The notes below the pieces were generated by a model. That model did no database searches. It was not told the DNA's origin and was given only the letters and a program-made list of their open reading frames with translations. Shown here piece by piece: positions 47,974 to 60,496 of a DNA stretch of 64,000 nt; the first letter of the stretch is position 1; each line of letters opens with the position of its first letter. The stretch is from Nymphaea colorata (lineage: Eukaryota; Streptophyta; Magnoliopsida; Nymphaeales; Nymphaeaceae). The translations under genes and the position numbers were made by a program. The stretch lies in contig NC_045147.1 of assembly GCF_008831285.2 (NCBI RefSeq), forward strand, positions 21,902,981 through 21,966,980. Direction: 5' to 3'.

Positions 47974-50876
47974 TTATAAGTGTAACATGGATCCGGACAT
48001 CAATCCAACAAGGCCAATGAAACAAACGAAGAGAAATGGATAGCCCACTCGAATTTGGCGACGCTTATTCTGCTTCTTTGCCAGTCCCTGAATGAAAATA
48101 GTTGCCAAATAAAAAATAAACCGATAATTATTGGAAGAAAAAGTTAAAAAGAGGAAGAAAAACCGGCGGAAAATAGAGCATCAGAAACAAAAATGATTTC
48201 TGCTTTGCATATTTTGGAACAAAGATACGACGAATGGAGTTACTAACAAGTTCTTCCTGCAACACTTCCTGCTGCTGAAGTAGGGTTTTTCTTTCTTCTC
48301 TCAAGCTTGTGATTACTTTCTCAGCCTGCCAAATAAGGTAATGAAAAAGCGGTTGGGACAACGGTATTTACGTCAATGATAGAATATCAGAAGAAAGTAC
48401 AGTGTCCGGTGGATGCCACAAACTACCCAAGGCTTCTGCCTGAACGAAAAGCAACAAAAACTCTACATTTCCAATTCTTATGTAGAACATGAACGGCATT
48501 CCAATATCTTGCAGTGTATAGAAACACAGAATAGAAAAACTGCATGGCATCAAGAAAGCAAAAAAAAAAAAAAAAAGGTCGATCTAAGTTTACCTCACTG
48601 AGCTTCGCTATCAGTTTGCCGACATCCTTTGTCACCTATCAGGAAACGAGCATGAGGATAAATGTGCATCAGTTGGGACAGTCATTTAAACTCGAATAGC
48701 AAATTAAGACATTTCTCTAAGCATGGAAAACAATTTTCTTTTCTGTGATTTTCTCTGTTTCGGTGCCAAAGTACCAAATAATGCTAAGGTAAAAGATACA
48801 TCCATTCCAAGGAACTACAAGATTAGATGTTAATTTTTCCTGCTCAGAGGAAACAGAGCAGATAAATTGACTGGAAAGGATCTTGCACACGTTATGAATT
48901 TTGGAATTTCAATGAAACCAATACAAGCCCTCGGAAAACCTGAGGTGGGTTTCCTTTTTTTCAATGTCTTTATTTAACTTCATCGTAGATGCTCTATAGA
49001 TCCCAGCAAACAGAACGGACATTTCGTGTCAATCTTGGACTGAGAACAGACTCTGCAGAGCCATTGAGTTAACGTCACAGCATGGTTGGCGAATGGTCAC
49101 AAATTTGCAAACATTATCCCTTTAGAGAATCTTTGGGAACAAGAATGAAACTATCACTAAGGATCATGGCTTCCTTGGTCTTTGTATGAAGAATATTAAT
49201 TCTAGAATATGTAGGTTAAATGCATTTGCATGAACCGGCTAGTTATGGATCACCTGAACTCATGATTCATGAGGCATGCATTCTTGCTGGGGTTCATATA
49301 TATCACAAATAGGCAGAAAAATGCAAATCAGGATTGCTCCAGTGAATCATGATACGGGCATCTTACAGTCTGAGATGGCAGGCTGTTGTTCCCATTAGGT
49401 GCGTCTACACCTTCCTCTGGCCTTGAAGCTTTGGAAGTAGGTTCTTGCCTTACCACACCATCAATAGGTTGCAAGATTGGAGAATTTGGAGGATTGATGA
49501 GGGCTACCTTCAACTTCCTTTCTTCAACAGCTCTGCCATCTTCTTTTGCAAACTACAAAGGTACAGGTGTGTAAAATTCGCAAATTGAAACAAAGAAGAC
49601 AAATTCAACAACGTTGATATGTACAACTCACTATATCATGGGAAATTTGCTCCACAGTGGTTCCATCTGGAACGGCTGTACTCAGAATAAGGAACTTGTC
49701 CTTGCACTTCATGTCAGGCGGAGCAATTTGCTGAGCTTGCATGGTGACTGGATGAAAGGTTGAAAACCATGGTCAATGCAGTAGACGAGAAGGAAAGTGT
49801 ATCTATTTCAGCCTCAGGCTTTGAGCACAGAATGGAGGGGAGATAAGCAGAAAGCAAAATGGGTAAAGCAGAAGACTAGAAGAGAAAGGGCAGCATTTGG
49901 CAGTCACAATGACAAGAAGGATAGGACGTCTGCCACAAGGTAAGTAACAAGGAAGGATGAATTATCATGCACAGGAAGCTGGCAACAGTCAGCCTTCACT
50001 CTGTGATTCAACAATTAAACGACTTAACACCAAAAACTTACTTATGATTTCACAAGATGCCTTTGGTGAGATGACATTAATATTTGGACGCACACAATAT
50101 TTCTTAGGATTTGTAGTTCTGACCTGCCAAGGCAAATTATGATCAACAGCGTTGAGTATTATGCAAGGAGATGTATATACTATATAAGGTATTACATCAA
50201 ACTCAAAGTTGGTTGATCGATCACAATCTTAATTGGTGGGAACTGAAATTCTGTACCCAAAAAAAAAAAAAGTTACTAACCTTGTATGCAACATACTGGT
50301 CAGAATTGTTGAACATCTGAACAGAGCAGGAGCTTTGTTTCTTCAGCTCAACTGTACAAATAACAGACCACACTGTCAATAGACAGGAATTTATTGCAGC
50401 AACGAATAAAATATTAATTCAATCAAATTGAGGCAACAACCACAAAAAATATAGTACAAGTAACATTCTTTTACTTTATAATATTGGCAAAGAATTGGAA
50501 ACCTATTTGTTCAAACCCAAAGCCACTACGTTTTTAAGCACTATAGCAGATAAAGCCATCAGTTATATGCAGGGCAAACTGCAGAAAAGGTTAGCTGGAT
50601 CTAATTTTTGTCTGACTTGAGCAACTTCACTCGGATTTGAAAGTCGAAACTAAACAAATGGTTTGTACAATGATACACATGTATTTGAAGATATAAAACT
50701 GCACATAATAAGATTCGATCAAATACCATGACATGCAAGAAAGCAGTGGCCCAAAAAAAGAAAAAGAAAAAGCAGAGGTACTAGTTCAGATAACAATAGA
50801 TTAATCAGACACAATTTGTGCACGTACATGTAAATTTGAGTTCAGTAGGTTGAATGTCAAGTAGCTCCATGGTCAT
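47974..50876 (-). CDS. VAP27-type vesicle-associated protein (MSP domain), eight coding exons
   Basis: Minus-strand exons: 50828-50876, 50281-50351, 50042-50123, 49632-49747, 49367-49552, 48594-48635, 48248-48325 and 47974-48087. They total 245 codons, normal for the family, and all phases match. Residues from MTMELLDIQP open the major-sperm-protein domain: FELKKQSSCSVQMFNNSDQY, then VAYK|VRTTNPKKYCVRPN, then TMQAQQIAPPDMKCKDKFLI. A Pro/Ser-rich linker (VALINPPNSPILQPIDG) leads to a predicted coiled coil (exons 6-7, LREERKTLLQQQEVLQEEL). A basic stretch (KKQNKRRQIR) and a single C-terminal membrane segment (about 224-243) anchor it in the ER as a tail-anchored protein. Family role: the MSP face binds FFAT-type peptides and links the ER to plasma membrane, endosomes and cytoskeleton. 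Linker differences leave the exact VAP27 number open. Confidence 0.94.
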
Positions 50877-52020
50877 GGTTCCTAGGAAGACGGGTAACAA
50901 ATCTTGCTGACAAAAGTCTGATCAGTAAAAGGACTTGAGATTATTTGACCTGCACAACAAGGAACACGTGGGTTATAACCAAATGAATTCGATCCATTCC
51001 TGACTCTTGTACTGGTACAAACTGGTGATGGAGACCAGGCTATATTCTTCTTATTTGCCTAGAAGCTCCCTTAACTCAAAAACTACCACAAATAACATTA
51101 ATCAGCACCTTGTATAGTCGATTTCAAAACTCACATATCACAATGCATAATTGCTGAAATCCCCTCTGTTAGACAGATTTAATTAAAAAGACACCAGGAA
51201 ATCTTTAAAGCAGTCAAAGCATGTCGAGTTGATAGTTTCGCAGATAAAGACGACCATTTCTCGGTAATCGTCGATCTAATCCAGCAATTTGACGAGACAG
51301 GTGATTTGGTACAGCCAGAGTTTTTGCATTTCAATGAGCATTCAGTACAGTCGAGAATCAAAGTCCTCAAACTTCTATTCTCAATGGAATAAGACAATCA
51401 AACAGTTCAAACTCAGAAAAGAAGATGACAAGGACTGACTTATGCTGTTCAAGAAAACAAGCAAACATCTCCGAATAACTGACAGAATTTTCTGCGCTTC
51501 ATGGAAAAAACCAGAAACGAAGAAACCATGAACTCAAATAAAAACCACCGTCATGAAGATGATCCCATACTTAAAAATAATGACGACCTACATAACCAAA
51601 TCATCTAAACTGCAGTAAAAAGAAACCCATCACAGCATCTGCAAAATGCACTGATAAACCAAATACAATCGAATTTCATCAGCCTCAAAATCCCTCGTCC
51701 TAAGTATCAAAGAGAATCAAAAACCAAAAAACTGAGAACCCAAAACACGAGTGCATCGGCCACCACCCAATCAAGAACAGGTTACAGAAGAAACTCTACG
51801 TAAAGCAAGAACGTAAGTTTAACTTCAAAAACTTAGAACCAGAAGCGAGAAAGAGAGAAGCATAGTTAGCCCGGCGAATTGTATGATGTTGTCTGACCTC
51901 CAACAGAACTCTGCAGGAATCCAGAGACCGCAACAAGAACGCGTCCGTTGTGCTTCTATCAATGGAAAGAATATGAGTGAAATCAAGAGTCATATATTGG
52001 TTCTCTCTCTCTCTCACTGA
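50877..52020 (-). promoter_or_regulatory. 5' leader region of the VAP gene, with a probable leader intron
   Basis: A good acceptor (CGTCTTCCTAG ending at 50882) stands only five bases before the ATG. A matching donor GAG|GTCAGA lies at 51898/51897, implying a 1-kb leader intron (50882-51897). The first exon would sit near 51.9-52.0 kb, beside a GA tract and the TATA-like CAATATATGA near 51995. Confidence 0.4.
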
Positions 52021-52079
52021 GTTCCCTTGGGTCTTCCGGAAAGGGAGTTAGTTGTGCGTTGGTGGACGGTTGCACTCGC

Positions 52080-52205
52080 ACCTTCACGGTAACTGGCTCA
52101 GCTCGGCTCGGCTCAGCTCGGCTTGAGATATGTGTTTGTGACGACGAAAGGAAACAGCCAACCCAATGAAGTCGGCTGGGGTTCGACTCGGCTCGGCTTC
52201 GGCTC
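52080..52205. repeat. short CAGCTCGGCT-type repeats upstream of the VAP gene
   Basis: GGCTCAGCTCGGCTCGGCTCAGCTCGGCTTGAG and later GACTCGGCTCGGCTTCGGCTC are built of GGCTC/AGCTC words. They lie just upstream of the predicted VAP first exon, so they may belong to its promoter or be a repeat fragment. Confidence 0.5.
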
Positions 52206-53154
52206 TCACGCTTAGTGGAGGCCACGACTAAGCACCAGCAACGACCTTCAACTCGTCTCTCTTTCTCTCTCCTCTTTTTTCAATATTTATTTATTCATGG
52301 TTTTATTACAACAAAGCTGTCTCGATCTCTTTTGTCAACTTCTCTCTCCACTGCAGTTGTCTCAATTTTTTTTTTTTTTGCATTTATTGATATTTTTTGG
52401 AAAAATATGAATATTAAAATTTAGCTGTTAAGATGGCAATGTCAGGGTTGTTAAGTTAAAATATAGGAATACAAATGATACGAATTCAAGAATACTCTCG
52501 TACCAAATTCAACTAATTGGATTGAGTAAATTTTTCTTAGTTAATTTGGGCAAATCATATCTGAACAGGCGTCAACAATTAGCTTGAGATATGGCTAAAT
52601 AATGGATTAGGTTCTGTACAAATACATAAAGTTATGGCCCGAAGTTTATCAACCCTAGGTCCGACCAGCTCCAATTTAAATATATATATTGGCCACCATC
52701 ATATGTGGTTTTTTGCAACTACAACTTGCCACATGTATATATATATATATATAGGAAAACCGGTATTTCTATATCACTAGGGTTCGAGACAGGAACTAGA
52801 CCAATTAAATTCTTGTTAAAAGATTTTTACACGATATACGAAAATTCTAATATGTTCATGCATACCAATTTAACATAGGACATGTCTTAATTCATGTTGT
52901 TTTTATGAAAATATTGATGCTTTTACCATTACAATTTTGAGATTACAAGGGTGTTCACTTTTTTATTACTACAGAAATATTATTGAACTCAAAAAACTGA
53001 TTAACCTAATATATGTTTCTTACTAAAACATTTTTAAGATCACTTTTGAATAGTTAGATTATACAAAAAAAAAAAAAAAAACACACGCCTGGCTACCAAT
53101 ATGGTTGGATGTTTTTCCTTCCTAATTTTTGTGTCGCTAAAAACAGTCGCAAAA

Positions 53155-54290
53155 TGTGCATTGGTGGCAGCCGGTTGTTTTGCCACAGTTTTTACCGATA
53201 AAATGCATCTTTTGTAATGGTTTTTAGTAATACAAAATAAAAAAAATCATTAGGATTTTAATGCAACTTGATGGCATCATCAATTTTTCTTTTCAAATCT
53301 CTTCCGCAACCATTGGATCAAACCCCTAAATGTTTTAGTATTTGTGCTTATCTCAGAGTATAGGGGATTTTGATGTCATGCATATATTTATGTACACATG
53401 AATTTGACCCAAAGAAACATTACACCACCATATGATTCCAATACTTGAAATCATAAAGTATTGGAATAACTCTCACTCCTCCTTGACCATTCTCTGGATC
53501 TTGGGATGAGACGGCGACTCTGGATCAAGTCCAAACCCCACCGTCAGGAACTTTATGGGAGCATTCGTTTACTTCAGATATAAAATTCATGGACCTGATG
53601 TGACACGTTTTCACTGACGTGACAAAAACAGATGTACAGTTTATCAAATTAAAGGTCTTAAGTCAGACCTTGAAATCTTTGTTTTGTATTTTTGCATTGA
53701 AAAATATAAGATTTAAAATCAAAAGGGAAAGAGTTTGTTCTTAAATCTCAAAAAGCTCATTAGGATTAAGTGACGTGCTTTTTTTTAGAGAGTTATAACT
53801 CTATTGCTGAAAGATATTGGAAAATCAAGGCCACTACCAATCGGATGTTTTTAAAACCAAATCTTTTACTTGAAAAGTTAACAATTTAAATATTTAAGCA
53901 CTGTATGAACCCGATAATCAAATCAAATGAGTACTACTCTTTTGAACTGTAAAATATGAGATCGCGACACTTAATGTTATTCAGCTTGGCCGCACATTCA
54001 AAGCTTTTTTTATTTCATTATTTTCTTTTGCACTTGAAAATCTAATGGGAGCAAGTAATTCATAAATAAGTAGTTCCTCAATGAATGAAGAGCTTACATC
54101 CCCACGTCCCCCACAATGGCTGAGCCAACGTCCATACACAAATGACATTTTTGGCATTTTGCAACGTTAAAAACCATCATAAATGGTGCATTTTATTTTA
54201 TGGCAAAAAAAATGTGATCAATCAAATGCCATCATAAAAGGAGCCATTTGCCACAGTTCTTGGCATCGTAAAATATAAAAAAAAAATTAT
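53155..54290. mobile_element. possible degraded DNA transposon with inverted subterminal motifs
   Basis: At the left, GATAAAATGCATCTTTTGTAATGGTTTTT (about 53190-53225) matches, inverted, AAAAACCATCATAAATGGTGCATTTTATT at the right (about 54169-54198). Further right-hand copies CCATCATAAAAGGAGCCATTTG and TGCCACAGTT also mirror TTTTGCCACAGTTTTTACC on the left. Clusters of short inverted words near both ends are typical of CACTA elements. No CACTA terminus or transposase is visible. Confidence 0.3.
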
Positions 54291-54302
54291 TAACGATGGA
54301 TG

Positions 54303-54326
54303 TATATATATATATATATATATATA
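54303..54326. repeat. (TA)n microsatellite
   Basis: A perfect TA run directly right of the inverted-motif region. Confidence 0.95.
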
Positions 54327-54811
54327 CGTCGTCATTTCCTTATGCTTTAAAATCTGAAAAACTGGGAGTATTGATTTTTAATTCCACAAGATATAGAGGG
54401 AGCACATGCAGTTAGGTTGTCATTTTATAATTGAATTTTCAAATGATCCTTATGTCTTTTTCTGTGCCCAAAATAGTGATTGGAGCAGGGGGACGGCAGT
54501 TTTCTTTTGAATTTGTCAGTTTCCTGCATCTTTTCTCGCATGTATGTGAAAGGACCGGAGATAATCTTACGTCAAACATGTAAATATTTTGGAAAATAAC
54601 TTGATTGGTATTATTTTAACTGTTCGCAAAATTCACATGTACGTTTTTGAAATTCGCGGGCGATTTTTTGTCGGTTTTGGTTTTGGAAAAGAATCGGCAG
54701 TCAACTCAACTTTTCAATAAAAAAGGTAATACATTTAACCTTTTTGTTTTATATTATAACTTTTCAATTTTTTATTGGTTTATACTGCAAGACAAAAGAC
54801 AAGACTACAAG

Positions 54812-54839
<28 letters not shown>
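54812..54839. repeat. (TA)n microsatellite
   Basis: A perfect TA run. Confidence 0.95.
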
Positions 54840-54843
<4 letters not shown>

Positions 54844-56411
54844 GTGGGTGACAGAGTCGAAAAAAATTGCAGAGGAAAAACACACACTCGCAAGATCTCA
54901 ACCTCAGTTTTTGTGGGTTCCTGAATTATAGTTATAAAATTTTAATAGAAATTAAAATATTATTTTTATATAAAATAAATATTTTAAATATATATATATA
55001 TATATTTTAAAGTTTATAATGTTCATAGGAATTGAACTTGAGATGCACCGCAAGTTCAATTGGAGTAAGAATTGTTTTTTTTTTTTTTTTAAAGAAGAAC
55101 CCAATAATATTTTAAAATTTTGTTTTAATATGTCAAGTTAAGCTTGAGGCTCTGCTTCGGTGTTAAACCCACCAACTGTGTTTGGTAGATGACAGATAAA
55201 AAGCGTCGCAAAAAGCTTTCGCCCTTTTTCCCTCCCTAAGTGGGAGCGGTTGGTCAGGCCGACTGACTCTCCGCCCCATTCTTTTGTGTTTTTCAAGACG
55301 CCTCGAGAAAGGTGGTGCAGTCAAATGCGCGAAAATCGAGTTCAGATTTGATCCCTGCCAATCGACTAAGTCCTAGGAAGGAATAAAAAATAAACCCATT
55401 TCCTAGCTGACCTTTCGTTTGTTTATAGAATCTTAACAAATAGTTCATTTTTTTTTACATACAAATCACATTTTTTTTTTTTTTTTGGAAAGGGTTGGAT
55501 GTAAACTTTTGCTGAGAAACATTTTGCCATTTCTCGTGTTAAAGAAAGTTCATTTCATATTTTTTATTTAATAATTATCATAAAAAACGTTTACGTTTAT
55601 TAAGAAAATTTTGAAAGTGATAGCATCTTGAAATTATAAAAAAATCGGTCTGAAAATGCAATTTTTACTAGAAAAAAAAAAAAAACTTCCTTCAACACGA
55701 ATTATGATCCATATCCAGGTCTGATCTTTCATCTCTGCTTACAAGAACTGCCGAGATTTGAATCTGGATCATGATCCAGATCTGAACGAGATTCGCATCG
55801 AAGATAGACGCTACTAGGGGGAGCACGAGGGATAGAAAACCAAAGCTAATGTTAGCACTGCCCGTGAACAACCCAAGCAGATCTTACAGCAATTTTTTTT
55901 TTCATTTCAAAAGCTCAAATTTTCAAGGTGACGTCCGTGAATTTGAACGACGATGATTTTCTTTCAGTTCAAAACATCAATATTTTTTTTGCCAAAAAAA
56001 AAAATCGTCAATAAAATGCTTCTTACTTATTGAACATCTAACCTGCGGTTTAGGAGCAGCGCCGGCTTCCTTTTCCGGCAAGGGATGTTGCATTGTGAAA
56101 ACCTTCAAAACTGAAGATTAAACATTTCTTCATCGATCTGGTGTTATACTTAACTGCTCTCAACAAAAATGGCAACACAAACACTTTCTAGCTAGGAAAT
56201 CCTTTCCCATTCTTTCTCTGCAAGTGGCAGCTCAGAATGACATGGAATCCACGTTCCTTCCACAGTTCACCAGAAAAAAATAACTAAACAATGTACAACT
56301 ACTGGATAAAAGAATCAACAAACCCCAAGGTACAAATTCAACTCCCCAAAATCACAAGACCAATTTCACAGACACGAACCCAATTCTCCCAAAAGAACAG
56401 AGAGAGTAATC

Positions 56412-56846
56412 TCAGACCAGCTTGACATGAAGCAGCAAGGCGACGAAGCAGAACACCAAGAGAGGAAGTGAAGTTCGACCCACCAACCTGACCGCCGAGG
56501 ACGACATCTTAGCAGGGGAGGAGGCCGGGGAGCTGGCCAGGTTGAGCTCCGGCGAGGCGACGTCGTCGGGGTTGGGCGGGCTGAGGGTGGACGGGATCGT
56601 GGGCATTTCGTTGGAGGAAGGGCTGCCAGTGACGCCGGAGCCGGCCCCCGGCGTGGGGAACTCGGGGGTGATGTCGGGGGAGAGGGATGGCGGAGGCAGC
56701 TCGGGAGCAGGGGAAATCGCCGGCGGGAAGGCCGGGAGGGAGGCGGGGGAGGCGGAGATGGAGGAGAAGATGGGAGGGGGCGAGGAGAGGGAGAGAGCAG
56801 CCGTCGATATAACGGCTACCAACACCGTCACCACTCTGAGCGCCAT
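56412..56846 (-). CDS. classical arabinogalactan protein, GPI-anchored, single exon
   Basis: A 144-codon ORF with the layout of a classical AGP. Residues 1 to about 20 (MALRVVTVLVAVISTAALSL) are a signal peptide. The mature part is rich in Pro, Ala, Ser and Thr with many SP, AP and PP pairs (SPPPIFSS, AFPPAISPAPELPPPSLSP, LASSPASSPAK), the sites of proline hydroxylation and arabinogalactan addition. A small-residue stretch (KMSSSAVRL) precedes the hydrophobic C-terminus (LPLLVFCFVALLLHVKLV), the signal for a GPI anchor. There is no intron. It would be secreted to the plasma membrane outer face and wall. The gene is much GC-richer than its surroundings, which is usual for AGPs. ATG 56846 is the only start that gives the signal peptide. 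Family assignment is firm, the individual AGP number is not. Confidence 0.85.
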   Translation of the reverse strand: MALRVVTVLVAVISTAALSLSSPPPIFSSISASPASLPAFPPAISPAPELPPPSLSPDITPEFPTPGAGSGVTGSPSSNEMPTIPSTLSPPNPDDVASPELNLASSPASSPAKMSSSAVRLVGRTSLPLLVFCFVALLLHVKLV

Positions 56847-56879
56847 TGCCAGGACCTGATCTCCTCTGCTGGCTCTTCC

Positions 56880-57140
56880 TCTACCCTTTCCTCCTCCTCC
56901 CTTCTTTTATTCTGTACAAAGTGGTGGGAATCAGAAAGCGGAGGGGATGATGAGTGATGAATGATGAGCCGATGATGGGTGGGATGTCCTCATCCGACGG
57001 CGGTGACGGCGCCACGTGGTCGACGCGAATGCGGAGAACATGGGAGCGGCGAGCCATGTGAGTGCTTTCCTCCTCCTTTTGTTTTTGAGTTTTATTTTTT
57101 TGCACGAACGCTCGTATATTTTAATGGATTGAAGAGGCAA
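56880..57140 (-). promoter_or_regulatory. probable promoter and leader of the arabinogalactan protein gene
   Basis: On the minus strand, GTACAGAATAAAAGAAGGG lies about 60-75 bases before the ATG and contains a TATA-like AATAAAAG. Further up is a GC-richer block with CCACGTGGCGCC, a G-box-like CACGTG core, near 57012. Both are motif matches only. Confidence 0.35.
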
Positions 57141-57486
57141 GAGATGGATCGATAATCAGCTGTCATGGATCCGAACCGTTTACATCAGGGGGAGGGGACT
57201 GAATTTGATGAAAAAGGCGTCTGGATCTATAATGGGAGGAGGAGGTAATATTGATCCGTGATTTGGGGTTCTAATCATTGAGTCTGCCATTTTAGGGGGG
57301 AGGGGAACACGTGAAGGCTGTTCCGCCCAGCGACAAGGGTCGTTAATTGTCCTCTTGGACATGGGACCACTCCCTTCCTTCCTTTCACAGTTTCAAAGTT
57401 ACCCGTATTATGTAACATGAAACTCAACTTGTTTTCTACCAACCTTTCGAGTGAGTGAGCATCTTTAAAAGTCCGAGTTGGGTCTT

Positions 57487-57690
57487 GAGCTGGGGCGGAG
57501 CCAGGATTTTCTGCAAGGGCGGGCCAAATGGAGACTGAGTTTTGTGGATTGGATTTGGGTAGGGCCAAACTGAACTTATATTCAAAAAATACATTCAGAT
57601 AAAAAAAAAAAAATCAATTTTTACACTAGATTTTTTTAAAAAAATTTGGTTAAGATAGGGTCATAGCCTAGGCGCCCGCCCCCCTTGGTC
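57487..57690 (+). repeat. dispersed element with GGGGCGGAGCCAGG / GCGCCCGCCCCCC ends (copy 3)
   Basis: It starts GGGGCGGAGCCAGGATTTT, has an A/T core with homopolymer runs, and ends CCTAGGCGCCCGCCCCCCTTGG. It has the same plan as 7836-7950 and 31351-31565. Confidence 0.45.
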
Positions 57691-58805
57691 TTGAGTGGTT
57701 CTACAATACACCGTTCAACTCGAATATAACTGCATTGCAATATAAAATAAAATAAAAGTAACAACTCTTATGTGTGGCTTTTGTCAAAACAGGTGTGTTT
57801 TTTTAGTTTATATATTTGAATCGTTTCCAAATTACCGGTTTTTTAAAAACGGTTTACAAAATTCTTTGAGTTGCATGAAAATGAAAGGAAGATGGCAGGT
57901 ATATCTGCAAAGGTTATGTCAAGTTAAAAATTTCGCGTATGGAAATGATTGTGGGGAAAAAGCAGGTGCACGTTCATGGAATTTGTCTCTAGTAGTGGAT
58001 TCCATGACATTTAGTATGTAAGAAATGGAGGGACATGCACCGTTTTTCAAACAGAGGGTGTTTTTTTGTTCTTGGAAGACATGCATCGCTAACTGGAGCT
58101 AGCATGAGAAAGCACATGCAAAAAGGTCAACCTAAAAGCCTGGTTCTTTCCCCTTCATATATATATATATATATTTATAAAGCAAGTAGCTACCAAATGT
58201 TCGTGCAATAGATTTTGAAGAAAATTATGTTGATCATGTAAGGAAATCAGACGCAGGTATGTTGATTATTTATAGAGTTTGTATTGTTAAATTCATGAAA
58301 AAATAACTGCTACTTTTTAGAACAATGGGTAGTAGGCACAGTTAAGCATGTAGAACCGTGTGCATATGTATTAAAAAAGGAAACTAGATAAGAAGAAAGA
58401 TTATTAACTTAAATTATCTTGCAATAAAATTTTGATTATTCTTATGGAAATTACTTAAAGAAACCCTGTTGTAAATTTGCATAATCTTTTATCGAGTGGG
58501 CTGAATTGATGGGAGTTGTGTCCTTTTGGTGAAATGCGGAAATATTTCACCAAATGAAGACAAATTATCTTTTATTGGAATATTGAGTAGTCCAAATGTG
58601 GGCACCCCCATCATGTTACGATTTGGTCCATCCCCAGTTGAAGGACATTGATAGTTCTACTGTGCCGTCTGTCTCTTGTCGTCAACAGCAGGCTATATAC
58701 AAAGAAACTTCTCACATTTTATGCCTAATGTCTGTGTTACTACTATCTATGTTGGACACTAGCACAACCATTCTTTATTTTTATATTAACATATTCAAAT
58801 ATTTG

Positions 58806-58808
<3 letters not shown>

Positions 58809-58853
<45 letters not shown>
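58809..58853. repeat. (TA)n microsatellite
   Basis: A perfect TA run of about 22 units. Confidence 0.95.
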
Positions 58854-58856
<3 letters not shown>

Positions 58857-59744
58857 TGCCCATTCGGATATAAAAATTTGTGAACAGGAAAATTTTTCCA
58901 ACGAGACCAAAACAATCATTTTAGAGGGCATTTGGAAATAGGAACATTATTATATATGCCTAGAGAATAGTGCTCCACGAATATGTTCATTTCTAGAACA
59001 CATTCATGGAATACCAAGTTTCAAACAACACAGCATTCATGCACGTTACCAAACGCCACTACAAGGGTTTGATAAGAAACACATTATATATATTGTTGAA
59101 CAGATATTGTTCCCAGAGGCCCATGTTCTTGTTTCAAAGAATGCGGCACACTTGTGTATAGCAGTTCATTGTTGGCCTATAAATAATTAGTTTACAATGA
59201 CACTATATTTCCTAAAACAAAAACATAGTATTCAAAGACTTTGTAGTTGAAGAACATGAGTTCCAAGAATGCAAATGTTCGTTTTATTGATCTCTTAGAA
59301 TATTGATGGAACATATAATTAGGCACCTATTGGCTGATAATCCCTTATATAAACCAATCTAGTAATTAAATAAGATGACAAAGTTTCTTTTTACTTAATT
59401 TCTTGTGGCTAACATGGCCTGATGCAGGCCTATGTTTACCAGTTGCTGTGACATACCTTTCAAACAGTGAGAGTTGGAAATTTTCGGCTAGGGCCAATAA
59501 TACATAGTAAATGAAAAAAAAAAAAAAACTTTCCACTAGGTAAATAAATACATAGTAAAATGCCTAAAGGGTACTAATAAACAAATTATGCAGTTTACCT
59601 CCCTAAATGCTTTGAGGTTTCTATTCAAGACAAAAACCAAGACTTGCAGCAGTACTTAAAATAAGGAGCAGATGAGGAATTTTGAATCTATCCTTTAACT
59701 TAGGATATGTGTTAGATTTAGCATATATCGGGGTGATATGTAAG

Positions 59745-59880
59745 TTGAGACGTAGCAGGGTGTCACCCTGAGACACTGAAAGCAGCCCTAATACCTCAAG
59801 GAGAAGAGAAAAAGGAGTGGGCTTTGGTTCGAGGATATGATGAAAATACTTCTCCTGCTCACTTGAAAATATATCATGAG
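59745..59880 (+). repeat. SINE 3'-part fragment
   Basis: GATGAAAATACTTCTCCTGCTCACTTGAAAA at the right end parallels the SINE tail at 33330-33360 (GATGAGATTAATACCCCTTGCTCACCCAAAA). Upstream, ACACTGAAAGCAG ... GGGCTTTGG parallels ACCTGAAAGCAG ... GGGCTTTCAGG. The pol III boxes are not seen. Confidence 0.4.
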
Positions 59881-60405
59881 CTGGTCAAAAGTGTCTGTGG
59901 GACTAGAAAATTCGACTTGACCTAGTTTTTGCAAGCTAGCGAGGTCACAATATTAAAAGCCATTAAGCATTTGGAAAACCTCGTTTTGGCAACATGAGAA
60001 AGAAGAATGTTGTAGATTTATTTCCTTATGTCGAGGCCTTGTAGATGTCTAAATAAATAAGATATACCGAGTAATTTAATCAACATGAGAAAGAATGGTA
60101 GGGTTTTATCGATCACAAGGGACGTGATTAATCATACATTTCGTAAAGATCAAGTCCAAATCCAAGGCTAGGTCCAGTTAGGGACAGTTTGATTAAATCA
60201 AATCTGATAAACGGCTGTTTACATCTCTGCCTCAATCCTTCTTCTCGCACGTCGCCGTAAAAGTAACCGAAAGTTAATTTGCTTTCATGCAATCGGTAAG
60301 CAACCTGACATCCATCCATCTTGGCACCTCATGTAATGGTTTTGCGTCGGCGCACATGCAGGCAACCTAAAATTTCTGGCTACTTCTTTCATTTCTTGCT
60401 AGTTC

Positions 60406-60410
<5 letters not shown>

Positions 60411-60495
<85 letters not shown>
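60411..60495. repeat. compound (TA)n(GA)n microsatellite
   Basis: About 28 TA units run directly into about 14 GA units. Confidence 0.95.

Positions 60496-60496
<1 letters not shown>

Larger units (their letters stand above)
52260..56400. other. AT-rich intergenic spacer
   Basis: No gene is recognised. It holds TA tracts (52736-52753, 54303-54326, 54812-54839) and the inverted subterminal-like motifs at about 53190-53230 and 54160-54290. The stretch 55140-55330 is GC-richer (CTAAGTGGGAGCGGTTGGTCAG) but without coding support. The last 350 bases may be the 3' UTR of the arabinogalactan protein gene. Confidence 0.5.

Noticed and set aside
56542-56859. Plus-strand Gly/Glu-rich ORF of 105 codons
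   Set aside because: It is the antisense of the Pro/Ser-rich arabinogalactan coding sequence; SP/AP codons read backwards give Gly and Glu.
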